A program made the position numbers and the translations under genes. The notes beneath the pieces were generated by a model. That model had not been told where the DNA came from. It saw only the letters and a list, made by a program, of their open reading frames with translations, and ran no database searches. From Candidatus Jordarchaeales archaeon (GTDB taxonomy: Archaea; Asgardarchaeota; Jordiarchaeia; Jordiarchaeales; Freyrarchaeaceae), in contig JAWAHN010000001.1 in NCBI GenBank assembly GCA_038889235.1, positions 280,403 to 344,402 on the forward strand: a DNA stretch of 64,000 nucleotides. Reading direction: 5' to 3'. Position 1 is the stretch's first letter, and each line of letters begins with the position of its first letter. Of this stretch, positions 43,872 to 53,456 are shown piece by piece.

Positions 43872-45209
43872 ATGGCATTTAAGGGAACAAAGTTTGTGTT
43901 GACACTCATGATAATTATAGGTACACTGGGCCCTATAGGTGGGAACCTGATTATCCCCATGATTCCTGTCTTGAAGAACGAGTTTTACACTGACATATCT
44001 GTGATAATGCTTTCGGTCACGCTTTTCATGATTCCATCTGCACTCGTCCAGTTTTTCTCGGGCAGCCTGTCGGATGTTTACGGTAGGAGGCCACCTATAG
44101 TAGCTGGACTGGTCACTTATGGTTTAAGTTTTCTCCTTGCATCCGCAACGAGCAACATATGGTGGTTTGTGGCGACGAGAATCCTGCAAGGTGTCGGAAG
44201 TGCGCTTGCAACACCAGTCCTAATAGCCGTTATAGGAGACCTGACGGACGAGACGAACAGAGGGAGGTGGATGGGGTTTTATAGCTCGGCTTTGAGAGCA
44301 GGCATAGCTCTTGCCTCGTTTGTGGGTGGGGTAATGGCATACCAGTGGAGACTGCTATTCGTCGTGATGGGGGTTTTAGGCTTGGTAGTCGCAGCCTGCT
44401 CTTGGATTTGCCTAGGAGGGTTAAAAGGCGAGAGAGGCTCGGGAGGCGAGATGATAAAGAACATGAAGGAAGTTGCGAGGAACAAGGGAGTTCTCGCCCT
44501 GAGCGCTGCCGGGTTTATAACATTTTTCTCCTACGTTGCCCTCATATCTATAACGTCGGACGTGCTCACGAGCTTCCCATACTTCATGGATCCCAGCTCG
44601 GTTGGACTCATACTCTCAGTGAGCGGGATCGCCGGGGTTATCTCTGCCTCTCTAGCAGGGTTCATAGCGGACAAGTTTGGCAGGAAGGCCATTTCATCGG
44701 CGGGCGCTGTCATAGCGTCTCTCTCCCTGCTAGCTCTTGCCGCCGTCACACTATACCCGTCACCTCTCTTCCCATTCTACTACATACCCAACGTACTCGG
44801 ACAAGAGATTGAAAGAGTTGGCTTTCAGATGCTCGTCTCCCTGTCCTTATTCCAGAGCTTTCTAAGGGCGGCCACTGCGGAAGCCTTCATGCACTTCATA
44901 GTTTTGATGAGCATAATGGGGGTCGGAATATCCTTCACCTGGCCAGCCCTGCTCGCCCTCTCCGTAGAAATCATCCCTCCACGTCAAAGAGGGGCTGCAT
45001 CGTCACTCTTTAACGGTATGAGGTTCCTCGGCTACGCCGTAGCGCCGACAATGTTTACGCCTATATATCTCAACGCCGGGCTGGACGCAGCGCTCCTCCT
45101 CAGCTCTCTAATGCTAGGCCTAGTGATCGTGATGGTTCACGTAGCAACAGGCAGCCAAGCTAAACCGGTCGGAGAGACAGAAGACCGCTCGAAGCACACG
45201 CCGCAGTGA
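43872..45209 (+). CDS. Major facilitator superfamily transporter
   Basis: A 445-residue transporter with about twelve membrane helices. The loop 2-3 motif GSLSDVYGRRPPIVAGLVTYG and the second-half counterpart GFIADKFGRKAISSAGAVIASL are characteristic, together with RILQGVGSALATPVLIAVIGD and PPRQRGAASSLFNGMRFLG. The substrate is unknown; the pattern is of drug or metabolite exporters. ATG 43872 follows GGTGGTTTGTG. A stretch of about 60 residues between helices 8 and 10 (SPLFPFYYIPNVLGQEIERV) is longer than usual. Confidence 0.85.
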   Translation: MAFKGTKFVLTLMIIIGTLGPIGGNLIIPMIPVLKNEFYTDISVIMLSVTLFMIPSALVQFFSGSLSDVYGRRPPIVAGLVTYGLSFLLASATSNIWWFVATRILQGVGSALATPVLIAVIGDLTDETNRGRWMGFYSSALRAGIALASFVGGVMAYQWRLLFVVMGVLGLVVAACSWICLGGLKGERGSGGEMIKNMKEVARNKGVLALSAAGFITFFSYVALISITSDVLTSFPYFMDPSSVGLILSVSGIAGVISASLAGFIADKFGRKAISSAGAVIASLSLLALAAVTLYPSPLFPFYYIPNVLGQEIERVGFQMLVSLSLFQSFLRAATAEAFMHFIVLMSIMGVGISFTWPALLALSVEIIPPRQRGAASSLFNGMRFLGYAVAPTMFTPIYLNAGLDAALLLSSLMLGLVIVMVHVATGSQAKPVGETEDRSKHTPQ

Positions 45210-46323
45210 GCACGCCTCTTTCTTCTCCCCCCGGCGAGGAGCCCCATTTGGGCTTGAAAGTTTAAAGTCGTATCATCGTACGAGCACTTTGCAAGAACTG
45301 CCTCAGAGGGGGGCGGCTTCGAAGTAAGGCGCCGGCAGAGCTAAGAACATGTTAGGCTCAAAATTGCTAGCCATTTGAAGCTACAAGTGCCTTGGTGTAT
45401 TTGGAAGGGCGGTCCTCACCGTTCCCGGGTCAAGACGGGTCAACTCTTTTCACAGTGGGTTGTTCTTATCGAAACACTTGCCCGTCAATGTGACACTCTA
45501 CTTACCTTTGCTTAGCGTGTCATTGTAGCGCAGCATGCATCGAAAGAGGAAAAGACTGGCCGACGTTTATTTCATGAAAAAGCGGGTCTATGTGTTGCTG
45601 GCTTGGTGGGGGGCAGGCTTTTCAATGAGCAGTGGAACCTTGATGGTGAATGAACCTATCTTTAAAGGACGGGCAGAACCCGTCCCCCCTCGAAACGTAA
45701 AAACCATTCTCAGCGGTCACCAGCCTACCATGGAATTAAACCCTTTGTAAGCGTAGAGCGCACTGTTCACGGGGAAGTAATGTCACACAGAAGCTCATTA
45801 ACCCGTCCCGGAAGTCGCCTAATCTTCCCGCCGATTTATGCACACTTCCAGTTCTAAGAGCACACGCCACAGCTATTTTCACATCTTCGTCCCCAGGCTT
45901 TCCGCTTCTCAGCCTCCTTTTCAGTGTGCTCGCTTGGAGCTCTCTCCAGATTGCCACTATTCCTCGAAGGCAATTACCAACGGTTCAATGCTAGGTTTTC
46001 GGCGGATGTTTTACACTTCCGCTAAGACTGCAGGCGTGAATAACCGATATATAGAGTCGTTTTGTGCCACAATAGACCACCCGGTTGGCAGCATACAAGG
46101 CAGTGGACGTTGCGAAAAGCACCACTCTTCGCTCATGCCATTGTACGCCTAAGTCGCAGAAGTGTCTCCACTTCGGCCTGCCCGGACAGAGAAGTTTACA
46201 TTAAAAGCCGGGTGGTATCTTGTCAGGTGCCTACAACTGGAGGCAACAGTGCCCGGGGGAATGGGTGCGGGTTGGGAGACATGAACTAAAAAAGGGAAGT
46301 TTAAAAGAGTGGTATGCGATTTG
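45210..46323. other. 1.1-kb region without a recognised gene
   Basis: The largest gene-free gap. A hairpin GGACGGG-CAGAA-CCCGTCC lies at 45667-45685. The minus strand 45736-45957 is open, with GKPGDEDVKIAVACAL, but I cannot match it. Short open frames on the plus strand do not look coding. Confidence 0.4.
45667..45685. repeat. Seven-base-pair GC hairpin
   Basis: GGACGGG, loop CAGAA, CCCGTCC, followed by CCCCT. It could be part of a small RNA or a terminator; it is isolated in a gene-free region. Confidence 0.4.
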
Positions 46324-46788
46324 TTACGCTGGAACGAAGACGTAGTATGGGCTGCCTTCTTTTGGCACTATTGTTTCCACTTTTAGCTTCATGCCGGGCT
46401 TAATTTTTTCTTTGAGCTCTGCTGGGTCTGGCTTTACCCCTTTAAGCCAGCCTACGGCTTTCGGTCCCTCCTTCAGCTTCGCCACAGCAACTATGTACGT
46501 TTCCTCCTGGGCGAATGAGGACGGTTTAACCATGATGGCCGTCGCCGTTACGAGTTCAGCCTCCTTGCTAAGCTCGACCCACTCGACCTCTGAAGAATAG
46601 CAGCTTGGGCAGTCAGCTTGGGGCGGGAAAGTTATCCTGCCGCACTTCTTGCACTTCGTTGTCATGAATTTGCCCTGCTTGAGACCCTCCCAGAAAGGTA
46701 GTGTCTTGCTTATAGGCAGCTTGTAGATCAGGGTGAGAGGCCTTGAAAGTATGTAAGGCTTCTCCTCCTTCTTAGACAAAGCGGACAA
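46324..46788 (-). CDS. DUF35 zinc-ribbon/OB-fold protein (thiolase partner)
   Basis: A 154-residue protein with a DUF35 rubredoxin-like zinc ribbon (KCKKCGRITFPPQADCPSCYS, about 46-65) followed by an OB fold (ELVTATAIMVKPSSFAQEETYIVAVAKL). It is encoded ten bases after the thiolase gene. In archaea such DUF35 proteins bridge acetoacetyl-CoA thiolase and HMG-CoA synthase in the mevalonate pathway, or serve other acyl-CoA thiolases; the HMG-CoA synthase gene is not in this window. Confidence 0.85.
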   Translation of the reverse strand: MSALSKKEEKPYILSRPLTLIYKLPISKTLPFWEGLKQGKFMTTKCKKCGRITFPPQADCPSCYSSEVEWVELSKEAELVTATAIMVKPSSFAQEETYIVAVAKLKEGPKAVGWLKGVKPDPAELKEKIKPGMKLKVETIVPKEGSPYYVFVPA

Positions 46789-46798
46789 CCTCCTTCCA

Positions 46799-47959
46799 CT
46801 ACTTCCGGCTTAAGATTGTTATATACGCGTAGTGTCCAGTCCCTCCGACGTTGTGGGCGAGCGCGTAGCCGTGCTTTATCGGGGCCTGGTTGCTCTTTAT
46901 GTACTCTCCTCTCAACTGCTTCGTCAGGCTGTATATCATACTTGTGCCCGTTGCGCCTATCGGGTGCCCTTTAGCTTTGAGGCCGCCGTCAACGTTTATC
47001 GGGATCTTTCCGCCAATGTACGTTTGTCCTTCCTCGACGAGCTTGTAGGCTTCGCCACGCCCACAGAAGCCTATGTCCTCCATGGCCATGAGCTCCGCTA
47101 TCGTGAAGCAGTCGTGGACGTTCGCCACGTCAATCTTGTCCGGCGTTATCTTCGCCCTCTTAAACGCCCTTTCCGCCGCTACTTGAGCCGCCTTGAGCCC
47201 CACGAAGCTCTCCCTCTTGCTTAGATTAGCTGAGCCGGCGCATCCTTCGATAGCTTCTACCCAGACCGGTGTGTCAGTCAGCTTCTTGGCCTGCTCCTCG
47301 GCTGCTAGTATCACTGTGGCTGAACCATCTGTTATCGGGCAGCAGTCGAAGAGCTTCAGAGGCCAGGCTATGTAGGGTGACTTGAGCACTTGCTCTATTG
47401 TTATTTCCTGCCTGAACTGAGCGTACGGGTTGGTCACAGCGTACTTGTGGTTTTTAACGGCGACCATCGCGAGATGTTCTTCCGTTGCACCGTACTGGTT
47501 CATGTAGGCTGTCGCGTGCAACGCGTAGTAGCCGGGGAATGTTAGGCCAAAGTGTTGGAACTCCCAGAAGAAGAAGCCCGACCTCCCTATGAGTTCTACG
47601 ATGTACGGTGTGTCGAGCTCGGTCATCTTCTCACAGCCGACGACCATCGCTATGTCGACCTTCCCGCTTGAGACAGCGTTGTATGCCGCGGCAAGAGCAG
47701 CTGACGAGGTAGCGCATGCGGCTTCAACCCTCATCAGCTCGGCGTTATAGAGTTCAGCATAGTCCGCTATTGCCACCGCGGGGAGCATTTCCTCGCAGAA
47801 GCCAGCGTTGCCGACCACGAGGAGGGGTATGTCCTCGGGCGCTAGTCCGGCATCCTCTAAGGCTGGCTTGATCGACTCGAACGCCAGCTCGCCCAGGTTG
47901 ACGTCGTCCCTTCTACCAAACTTCGAGTGACCTACTCCTACTACAGCTACCCTTCTCAT
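46799..47959 (-). CDS. Thiolase family acetyl-CoA acetyltransferase
   Basis: A 386-residue SCP-x-like archaeal thiolase. The nucleophile is Cys82 in VEAACATSSAALAAAYNAV; the C-terminal catalytic motifs are LKAKGHPIGATGTSMIYSLT and HNVGGTGHYAYITIL. It condenses acetyl-CoA units or cleaves 3-ketoacyl-CoA. ATG 47959 behind GGAAAGGGG is preferred over the ATG six codons earlier. Co-transcribed with DUF35. Archaeal pairs of this type commonly supply acetoacetyl-CoA for isoprenoid synthesis. Confidence 0.9.
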   Translation of the reverse strand: MRRVAVVGVGHSKFGRRDDVNLGELAFESIKPALEDAGLAPEDIPLLVVGNAGFCEEMLPAVAIADYAELYNAELMRVEAACATSSAALAAAYNAVSSGKVDIAMVVGCEKMTELDTPYIVELIGRSGFFFWEFQHFGLTFPGYYALHATAYMNQYGATEEHLAMVAVKNHKYAVTNPYAQFRQEITIEQVLKSPYIAWPLKLFDCCPITDGSATVILAAEEQAKKLTDTPVWVEAIEGCAGSANLSKRESFVGLKAAQVAAERAFKRAKITPDKIDVANVHDCFTIAELMAMEDIGFCGRGEAYKLVEEGQTYIGGKIPINVDGGLKAKGHPIGATGTSMIYSLTKQLRGEYIKSNQAPIKHGYALAHNVGGTGHYAYITILSRK

Positions 47960-48071
47960 AACCTTACCCCTTTCCATCCGTTTTCCGACAAAAATAGATT
48001 CAAGCTAGATAAAAGAGTTTCTAAAAATCCGTGTGGCGACCGAAAGGGGGTTCCGGAGGGGGCGACCGTTT

Positions 48072-48902
48072 TTATTTATAGTAGAGGTTTTTCAGGAGTA
48101 TGGCGTCCCCTTCTAGGTTCGGGCTTTCGGATATCACTACACCTTTCACGTTGAACTCCTTCCATACCTCGACGAGCTCCAAGTATTTTAGGTCCGACTC
48201 TTGAAGGTTGACGTGGTTCTGCTCCCCCTTCCCAGTGTACTCTATTCCAGACACATGGATGTGCATGTTGCTGAGACACTCTTTTCCGAGCTCACTCTCA
48301 ACATATGAGAGTATCTCTGCGAACTCCTCCCTAGAGTTGTATTTGCCCCCTGTTCTGGCGTGAATGTGGGCGAAGTCTATGCATGGCAGGACCATTTCAA
48401 CCTCCTTGCTCAGCTGCACCAATTCCTGGAGGCTGCCAAACTGCGACGACTTGCCAGTAGTCTCCGGCCTCACCCAGACCTCTACGCCCTCGTCTCTTAG
48501 AGTCTTGACAACGCTTTTAAGGCAGTCCCTAACCTTGTCGTAAACCTTTTCTGGTGGGTCTTTCATGTAGGTGGCGGCGTGGAAGGTTATGGACGAGGCG
48601 CCGGCGGCGTAAGCCACCCTCGCCGTGTCAAGGATCCTCTTAACGCTCGCCTCAACCTTCTCTTTCTCCCTAGAGTTCAAGTTTATGTAGTACGGGCCGT
48701 GCGCGGTGAGCGCGACACCCGCCTCCCTTGCGACCGACCTAACTTCGTCGGCCACTTCCAGGGGCATTTTAACCCCGTAGACGAACTCGAGCTCCATAGC
48801 GTCGAGGCCCAGCTCGACGACCATTCTTACACCGTCGACTACGTTCCTCTTCTTAGTCAAAGCTAAGGGTATCCCCGCTGGGCCGAAGTGCAGCTTGTCC
48901 AA
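48072..48902 (-). CDS. nfo: Endonuclease IV-family AP endonuclease (xylose isomerase-like TIM barrel)
   Basis: A 276-residue TIM barrel: LHFGPAGIPLALTKKRNVVDGVRM at the N-terminus, GLDAMELEFVYGV, VALTAHGPYYINLNSREKEK, SSITFHAATYM, VWVRPETTGKSSQFGSLQEL, PCIDFAHIHARTGGKYN and MHIHVSGIEYTGKGEQNHVNL carry the metal-binding His, Glu and Asp residues of endonuclease IV. The enzyme cuts DNA at abasic sites. TTG 48902 has GGTGAG upstream. It sits seven bases after the aminotransferase gene, both on the minus strand. Confidence 0.85.
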   Translation of the reverse strand: MDKLHFGPAGIPLALTKKRNVVDGVRMVVELGLDAMELEFVYGVKMPLEVADEVRSVAREAGVALTAHGPYYINLNSREKEKVEASVKRILDTARVAYAAGASSITFHAATYMKDPPEKVYDKVRDCLKSVVKTLRDEGVEVWVRPETTGKSSQFGSLQELVQLSKEVEMVLPCIDFAHIHARTGGKYNSREEFAEILSYVESELGKECLSNMHIHVSGIEYTGKGEQNHVNLQESDLKYLELVEVWKEFNVKGVVISESPNLEGDAILLKNLYYK

Positions 48903-48908
48903 AACATC

Positions 48909-50078
48909 TCACCCCTCCTTCATCGACAGCAAAAGCTCGCGCATCCGCTCCACGCCTTCAAGTATGCTTTCCATGGATGCGGCGTAACTTATCCTCACGT
49001 GTCCCTCGCCACCCAACCCGAACACTTTTCCAGGCGTTACGCAGACGCCTTTCTCCACTAGAAGCCTTTCAGCGAAACGCACGCTGTCTTTGACGTAGGC
49101 TGAAATGTCGGGGAAAACGTAGAAGGCGCCTTTCGGCGTTGGGCAGTGGACGCCGTCTATCTCGTTTAGGGCTTTGACCAGTGCGCGGCGACGCTTGTCG
49201 TACTCCTTCCTCATCTCCTCAACGCACTCCTGTGGTCCTGTAAGAGCTTCCAGGGCGGCCTTTTGGACGAAGCTTGCGGCACACGTGGTTGTGTTCTGTT
49301 GTATCTTGGACATAGCGTTCACCAGATCTTTCGGAGCAACAGCGTAGCCTATCCTCCACCCAGTCATGGCGTAGCTCTTGGAGAACCCGTGTATCAGCAC
49401 AGAGATGTCCCTCGCCTCCTCGAAGCTTAGAATGCTCGTCTGCTTGAAACCGTCGTATGTTAGGTCGTCGTATATTTCATCGGACATTATGTAGAATCCG
49501 TGGTCAACAGCTAAGTCGACTACAGCCTTCATCTCTTCTCCACTTATTACTCCGCCGGTAGGGTTGTTAGGGGAGTTAAGTATGACCATTTTCGTCTTAC
49601 TGGTGATGGCTTCTTTAAGCGCCTCTTCGTTCAAGGAGTAGTCTTCACTTAGTGGGATTTCACGCGGCACCCCGCCGGCGAAGCGCGTTATGTCCTTGTA
49701 CGTGGGCCAGGCGGGGCTTGGAATGACCACCTCTTCGCCCGGTTCGAGTAAGGCCAGGATGGCGCAGAAAATAGCGTGCTTCGCGCCGGGCGTCACAATT
49801 ATCTCTTCCACGTCAACCTCGCACCCGGACTTCTCCATGACCTTGAGCGCTATGGCCTTCCTCAGCTCGAGTATACCTTTGCTCTCAGTGTACTTAACGA
49901 AGCCCTCTTCGAGCGCCCTAACGGCTGCAGCCTTTACGTGGCTAGGGGTGTCGAAGTCGGGCTCCCCCACTTCCAAGTGGATAATTTTTCTCCCTTCTTT
50001 CTCCATGCGCCGCGCAATCTCCAGCATTCCAATAGTTCCTGAAGGGGGGAGGGTGGACATCCTGCTGGCAAGTCTCAA
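48909..50078 (-). CDS. Class I/II pyridoxal-phosphate aminotransferase
   Basis: A 389-residue aspartate-aminotransferase-like enzyme: GRKIIHLEVGEPDFDTPSHV, KYTESKGILELRKAIA, VILNSPNNPTGGVISGEEMK, FYIMSDEIYDDLTYDG and HGFSKSYAMTGWRIGYAVAP with the PLP lysine in SKSYAMTGWR. It likely transfers amino groups between aspartate or aromatic or branched acids and 2-oxoglutarate; the exact substrate is not evident. TTG 50078 with GGGTGAG is used; an ATG lies six codons later. Confidence 0.9.
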   Translation of the reverse strand: MRLASRMSTLPPSGTIGMLEIARRMEKEGRKIIHLEVGEPDFDTPSHVKAAAVRALEEGFVKYTESKGILELRKAIALKVMEKSGCEVDVEEIIVTPGAKHAIFCAILALLEPGEEVVIPSPAWPTYKDITRFAGGVPREIPLSEDYSLNEEALKEAITSKTKMVILNSPNNPTGGVISGEEMKAVVDLAVDHGFYIMSDEIYDDLTYDGFKQTSILSFEEARDISVLIHGFSKSYAMTGWRIGYAVAPKDLVNAMSKIQQNTTTCAASFVQKAALEALTGPQECVEEMRKEYDKRRRALVKALNEIDGVHCPTPKGAFYVFPDISAYVKDSVRFAERLLVEKGVCVTPGKVFGLGGEGHVRISYAASMESILEGVERMRELLLSMKEG

Positions 50079-50298
50079 TCTTGCTCACCCTCTTTTCGCT
50101 AAAGAGTTTTGAAAAAACCGTAAGATAAGGTTTTGCTTACCAGAAGTACACAACAAAACTAAAAGGGGAGACCATTTTGCTGCGAAAAAAGCAGTTAAAA
50201 AAGCGGATTTTTCCAGAAAAATATACTGTGAATTGGTTTACCACAATTAATATAATAGTTGTATTGCAGAAATATCTAATAGATAAGGGTGATGATGA

Positions 50299-50601
50299 TT
50301 GAGTGGCATGAAGATTTGGGATGTTTTTAAGGAGTTTGACGGCGGGAAGGCTAAGATAAAGGCTCTGGCTCTTAAGAAGGATCTGGCGAAGTGTGGGTTG
50401 ACCTCCGAGGAAGAGGTGAAAAGGATTTGGGAAGAGGTCATAAGAAGGAGTGGCAATGGGGTTCACGTGAAGGTCACAGGCGTGAAGTTTCTTAACGTCT
50501 ACTGCGTGGTTGAAATGGAGGTCCAAGGTGAGGAAGGACCAAGGGACATGGCATGCCTTCAGGTGGCGCCTAGAACTGCTAAGACGGGCTTGGGAATTTG
50601 A
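50299..50601 (+). CDS. Small protein of unknown function
   Basis: A 100-residue soluble protein that I do not recognise. It has an amphipathic N-terminal half (IWDVFKEFDGGKAKIKALALKKDLAKCGLTSEEEVKRIWEEVIRRS) and a beta-rich C-terminal half (VHVKVTGVKFLNVYCVVEMEV). The start is TTG 50299 with AGGGTGAT upstream, or ATG 50308. A TATA-like TTAATATAATAG lies near 50247. It precedes the decayed phosphatase region. Confidence 0.6.
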   Translation: MSGMKIWDVFKEFDGGKAKIKALALKKDLAKCGLTSEEEVKRIWEEVIRRSGNGVHVKVTGVKFLNVYCVVEMEVQGEEGPRDMACLQVAPRTAKTGLGI

Positions 50602-50654
50602 GGTAAAAGTTTATGCGTTGTTTTAGCGTTTCTTCACGGTGGTTTCTTGATTAA

Positions 50655-51153
50655 GCTTTTTTGGCGCTGACGAGACTCTGTGGAGTATTGAGAGAGGGCT
50701 ATGCGAGCACAGTTGTGCCCCCATTGAGGAAGGTCGATGACGACGTCGTTGTAGATGCTGCCGGCGTGAGTGGTCAGCTTTTTCCGGGCGTTAGAAGGCT
50801 GCTCGAGGAGTTGAAGAAGAGGGGGTCGTAGTGTCCTTAGCTAGCGCCAACGACGAGGAGTCCAACAAGGTCGAGATGTTACTCTAGCTTTTCGGAATAA
50901 GAGGCTACTTTTCATTTCCGCAGGTCTGCTGGGAGGATGAAGTATGAGAGTGTGAAGAGAATGCTTGAGCTGGTTAGGGGTAGGTGTTGACGTGAGATTT
51001 TCAGAGGTGCTCTTCGTCGACGACTCCGAGTTCAATATACTCGACGTGGAGCAGAAACCTCCCGGCGTTAAGATCCTTCAAGTCGGACGGGACATCGCCA
51101 GCGTCGCCCAGCTACTCGAAGAGCTGGATTCACCCCTTCTGAGCTCTAAGTGA
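50655..51153 (+). pseudogene. Decayed MDP-1-like HAD phosphatase
   Basis: Plus-strand frames joined across several frameshifts reproduce a magnesium-dependent phosphatase-1-like protein: ADETLWSIERGYASTVVPPL (motif I region), KVDDDVVVDAAGVSGQLFPG, VRRLLEELKKRG, LASANDEESNKVEML, FGIRGYFSFPQVCWEDEVK, YESVKRMLELVR and VRFSEVLFVDDSEFNILDV (motif IV), ending VKILQVGRDIASVAQLLEEL. A TAG after the ELKKRG segment and frame changes disrupt it. The longest intact piece is at 50968-51153. Confidence 0.7.
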
Positions 51154-51222
51154 TAGAAAGAGATTTAACAAAAATATGCTTCCCTTTTTTCTAAAGGCTG
51201 GCTTCCAGAGTGGGAGTGTCTC

Positions 51223-51873
51223 ATGAGAGCACTATCCGAAACAGAAAAAGAGGTCTTTGAGCACTTCAAGCTGCAAAGTGAGGTTATCGTAGCGTGCCTT
51301 CCCGTCGTTGAGGATATTTTCACGGGGGTATTGTCCGGAGTAGATGTCCACGAGAAGGTTAGAGAGCTAGCCTCTCTCAGGGAGAGGGCAACCGGACTTA
51401 AGAGGAGTATAATGGCTAAGCTTTCAAACTGGAGCTCGAGGACCATTGACAGAGACGACCTCATCCATCTCGCCTCGCAAAGCGAAGTCGTGGTGGAGAG
51501 CATAAGCTTCACCGTGAACAACCTGCTTATTCTGAGAAGGGACGTCGCCCAAAGAGTGCTTGGACTTGAGGAGTTCTCGTTGATGCTCAAAGGAGCACTC
51601 GAGTGCGCTAGGATGCTCGGCGAAGCACTACGTCGCTTCGCTGAAAAAGGTAAGGACGCGCTACAGCTGGTTGAAAAAATCAACAGAATGGAGCACGTTG
51701 TCGACGAGAGACATCTGAAGCTTAGGAAGAGACTGCTCGGCAGGGAGTTCGCCGACATCCCCATGAACCTGGCTATAGAAGTGAGCCGAGTCGTGGAGGG
51801 CGTCGAGGGCATCGCAGATAGGTCTGACAACGCTGCGGAAACCCTGAGGATGATACTGACCGAGCTGAGGTGA
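51223..51873 (+). CDS. DUF47/PhoU-like protein
   Basis: A 216-residue helical DUF47 protein: LRERATGLKRSIMAKLSNWSSRTIDRDDLIHLASQSEVVVESISF, MLKGALECARMLGEALRRFAEKGKDALQLVEKINRMEHVVDERHLKLRKRLLG and EVSRVVEGVEGIADRSDNAAETLRMIL. It parallels the DUF47 protein at 12395-13081 with modest identity. Its last codons overlap the guaA start by four bases. No phosphate permease is adjacent, so its partner is unknown. Confidence 0.75.
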   Translation: MRALSETEKEVFEHFKLQSEVIVACLPVVEDIFTGVLSGVDVHEKVRELASLRERATGLKRSIMAKLSNWSSRTIDRDDLIHLASQSEVVVESISFTVNNLLILRRDVAQRVLGLEEFSLMLKGALECARMLGEALRRFAEKGKDALQLVEKINRMEHVVDERHLKLRKRLLGREFADIPMNLAIEVSRVVEGVEGIADRSDNAAETLRMILTELR

Positions 51874-53444
51874 CAGCTGGATTGCACGACACGATAGTCG
51901 TCTTGGACTTCGGGGGACAATACACACACCTCATATCGAGGAGGGTTAGAGAGCTTAGAGTGTACTCTGAGATATTGCCCTTCAACGTTGACTTACGTGA
52001 GCTTGAAGCGAGGAGGGTTAAGGGAATCATACTCTCCGGCGGCCCTAGAAGCGTTTACGAGGAGGGGGGGCCGAAAGTTGGCCCAGAGTTTTTCGAGTGG
52101 TGTGAGAAAAGGGGGGTGCCCGTCCTCGGGATATGTTACGGTCACCAGCTCATAGCCCATGTTCTCGGCGGGGAGGTGGAGAGAGGTGAGAAAAGGGAGT
52201 ACGGCAGAACAATACTCTACGTCGAGGAGGAGGATGAGCTCTTCAAGGGGCTTAATGTGGTTGAAACCGTCTGGATGAGCCACGGTGACAGCGTCGCGAA
52301 ACTTCCCGAAGGGTTCAAGGTGTTGGGGAGGACGGAGAAGACGCCCATCGCCGCCTATGCGAACCCGGAGAAAAGGGTTTTTGGGGTTCAGTTTCACCCC
52401 GAGGTCTCCCACACGTCTAAGGGGTTGAAGATACTTGAGAACTTCGTTTTCGGGATATGTGGATGCAAGCCGACGTGGACTGTTGAAAACTGGGTTGAGG
52501 AGATAGTTAACGGTGTAAGGGAGATGTTGAAGGAGGAGGGGAACATCATAATGGCTGTGAGCGGCGGCGTCGACTCAACGGTTGCAGCAACGATAATACA
52601 TATGGCTGCCGGGGAAAGGCTCCACTGCGTCTTCGTCGACAACGGACTCTTGAGGAGAGGCGAGGCGGAGGAGGTGGTTAAAACATTCAGGGAGAAGCTG
52701 GGGTTCAAAAACTTCCACGTCGTTGACGCGGGCGACCTATTTCTAGAAAGGCTGAAGGGTGTCACAGACCCCGAGGAGAAGAGGAGGATAATAGCGCACA
52801 CATTCATAGAGGTCTTCGAGAAAAAGGCGGCGGAGCTGGAGGAGAAGTACGGCAAGTTCAAGTTCCTGGGACAGGGAACAATATACCCTGACAGGGTGGA
52901 GTCGGCCGCCACGAGCCAGGCCGCCGCCAGAATAAAATCCCACCACAACGTAACCCTCCCGGAGAAGATGACGTTGAAAGTCGTGGAGCCTCTGGCCTCA
53001 CTCTACAAGGACGAGGTTAGGAGGCTGGGGGAGAAGTTGGGGATACCGCGGGAGGTCCTCTGGAGGCACCCCTTCCCCGGTCCAAGCCTAGCGGTGAGAG
53101 TGCTGGGGGAGGTTACTAGGGAGAAGCTTGAGATCGTTAGGGCGGCTGACGCCATAGTGGAGGAGGAAATCAGGAGAGCGGGGGTCTACGAGAAGCTCTG
53201 GCAGGCGTTCGCAGTTCTCCTTCCGGTTAAAGCCGTGGGTGTGATGGGGGACGCCAGGACTTACGAGTATGTCGTGGCCGTTAGGGCTGTCGAGAGCACG
53301 GATGCCATGACGGCGAACTTCGCCAAGTTGGACTGGAACCTACTAGAAAGGATAGCGTCGAGGATAGTCAACGAGGTTAAGGGAGTAAACAGGGTGGTCT
53401 ACGACATAACAAACAAGCCGCCCGCAACCATAGAGTGGGAGTAA
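51870..53444 (+). CDS. guaA: GMP synthase (glutamine-hydrolysing), single-chain
   Basis: A 524-residue bifunctional GMP synthetase. The class I glutaminase part (1-195) shows GIILSGGPRSVYEEGG, the nucleophile Cys89 in VLGICYGHQL, and the His-Glu pair in QFHPEVSHT. The ATP-pyrophosphatase part begins near residue 205, with NIIMAVSGGVDSTVAATIIHMAAG as the P-loop, and the dimerisation end is VYDITNKPPATIEWE. Many archaea split this enzyme into two polypeptides; here it is fused, as in bacteria. The GTG start overlaps the stop of the DUF47 gene. Confidence 0.95.
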   Translation: MTAGLHDTIVVLDFGGQYTHLISRRVRELRVYSEILPFNVDLRELEARRVKGIILSGGPRSVYEEGGPKVGPEFFEWCEKRGVPVLGICYGHQLIAHVLGGEVERGEKREYGRTILYVEEEDELFKGLNVVETVWMSHGDSVAKLPEGFKVLGRTEKTPIAAYANPEKRVFGVQFHPEVSHTSKGLKILENFVFGICGCKPTWTVENWVEEIVNGVREMLKEEGNIIMAVSGGVDSTVAATIIHMAAGERLHCVFVDNGLLRRGEAEEVVKTFREKLGFKNFHVVDAGDLFLERLKGVTDPEEKRRIIAHTFIEVFEKKAAELEEKYGKFKFLGQGTIYPDRVESAATSQAAARIKSHHNVTLPEKMTLKVVEPLASLYKDEVRRLGEKLGIPREVLWRHPFPGPSLAVRVLGEVTREKLEIVRAADAIVEEEIRRAGVYEKLWQAFAVLLPVKAVGVMGDARTYEYVVAVRAVESTDAMTANFAKLDWNLLERIASRIVNEVKGVNRVVYDITNKPPATIEWE

Positions 53445-53456
53445 AAAGAGGAGGGC

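Noticed and set aside
45736-45957. Minus-strand frame of 73 codons in the largest gap
   Set aside because: No recognisable motif, no ribosome site, and unclear coding character.
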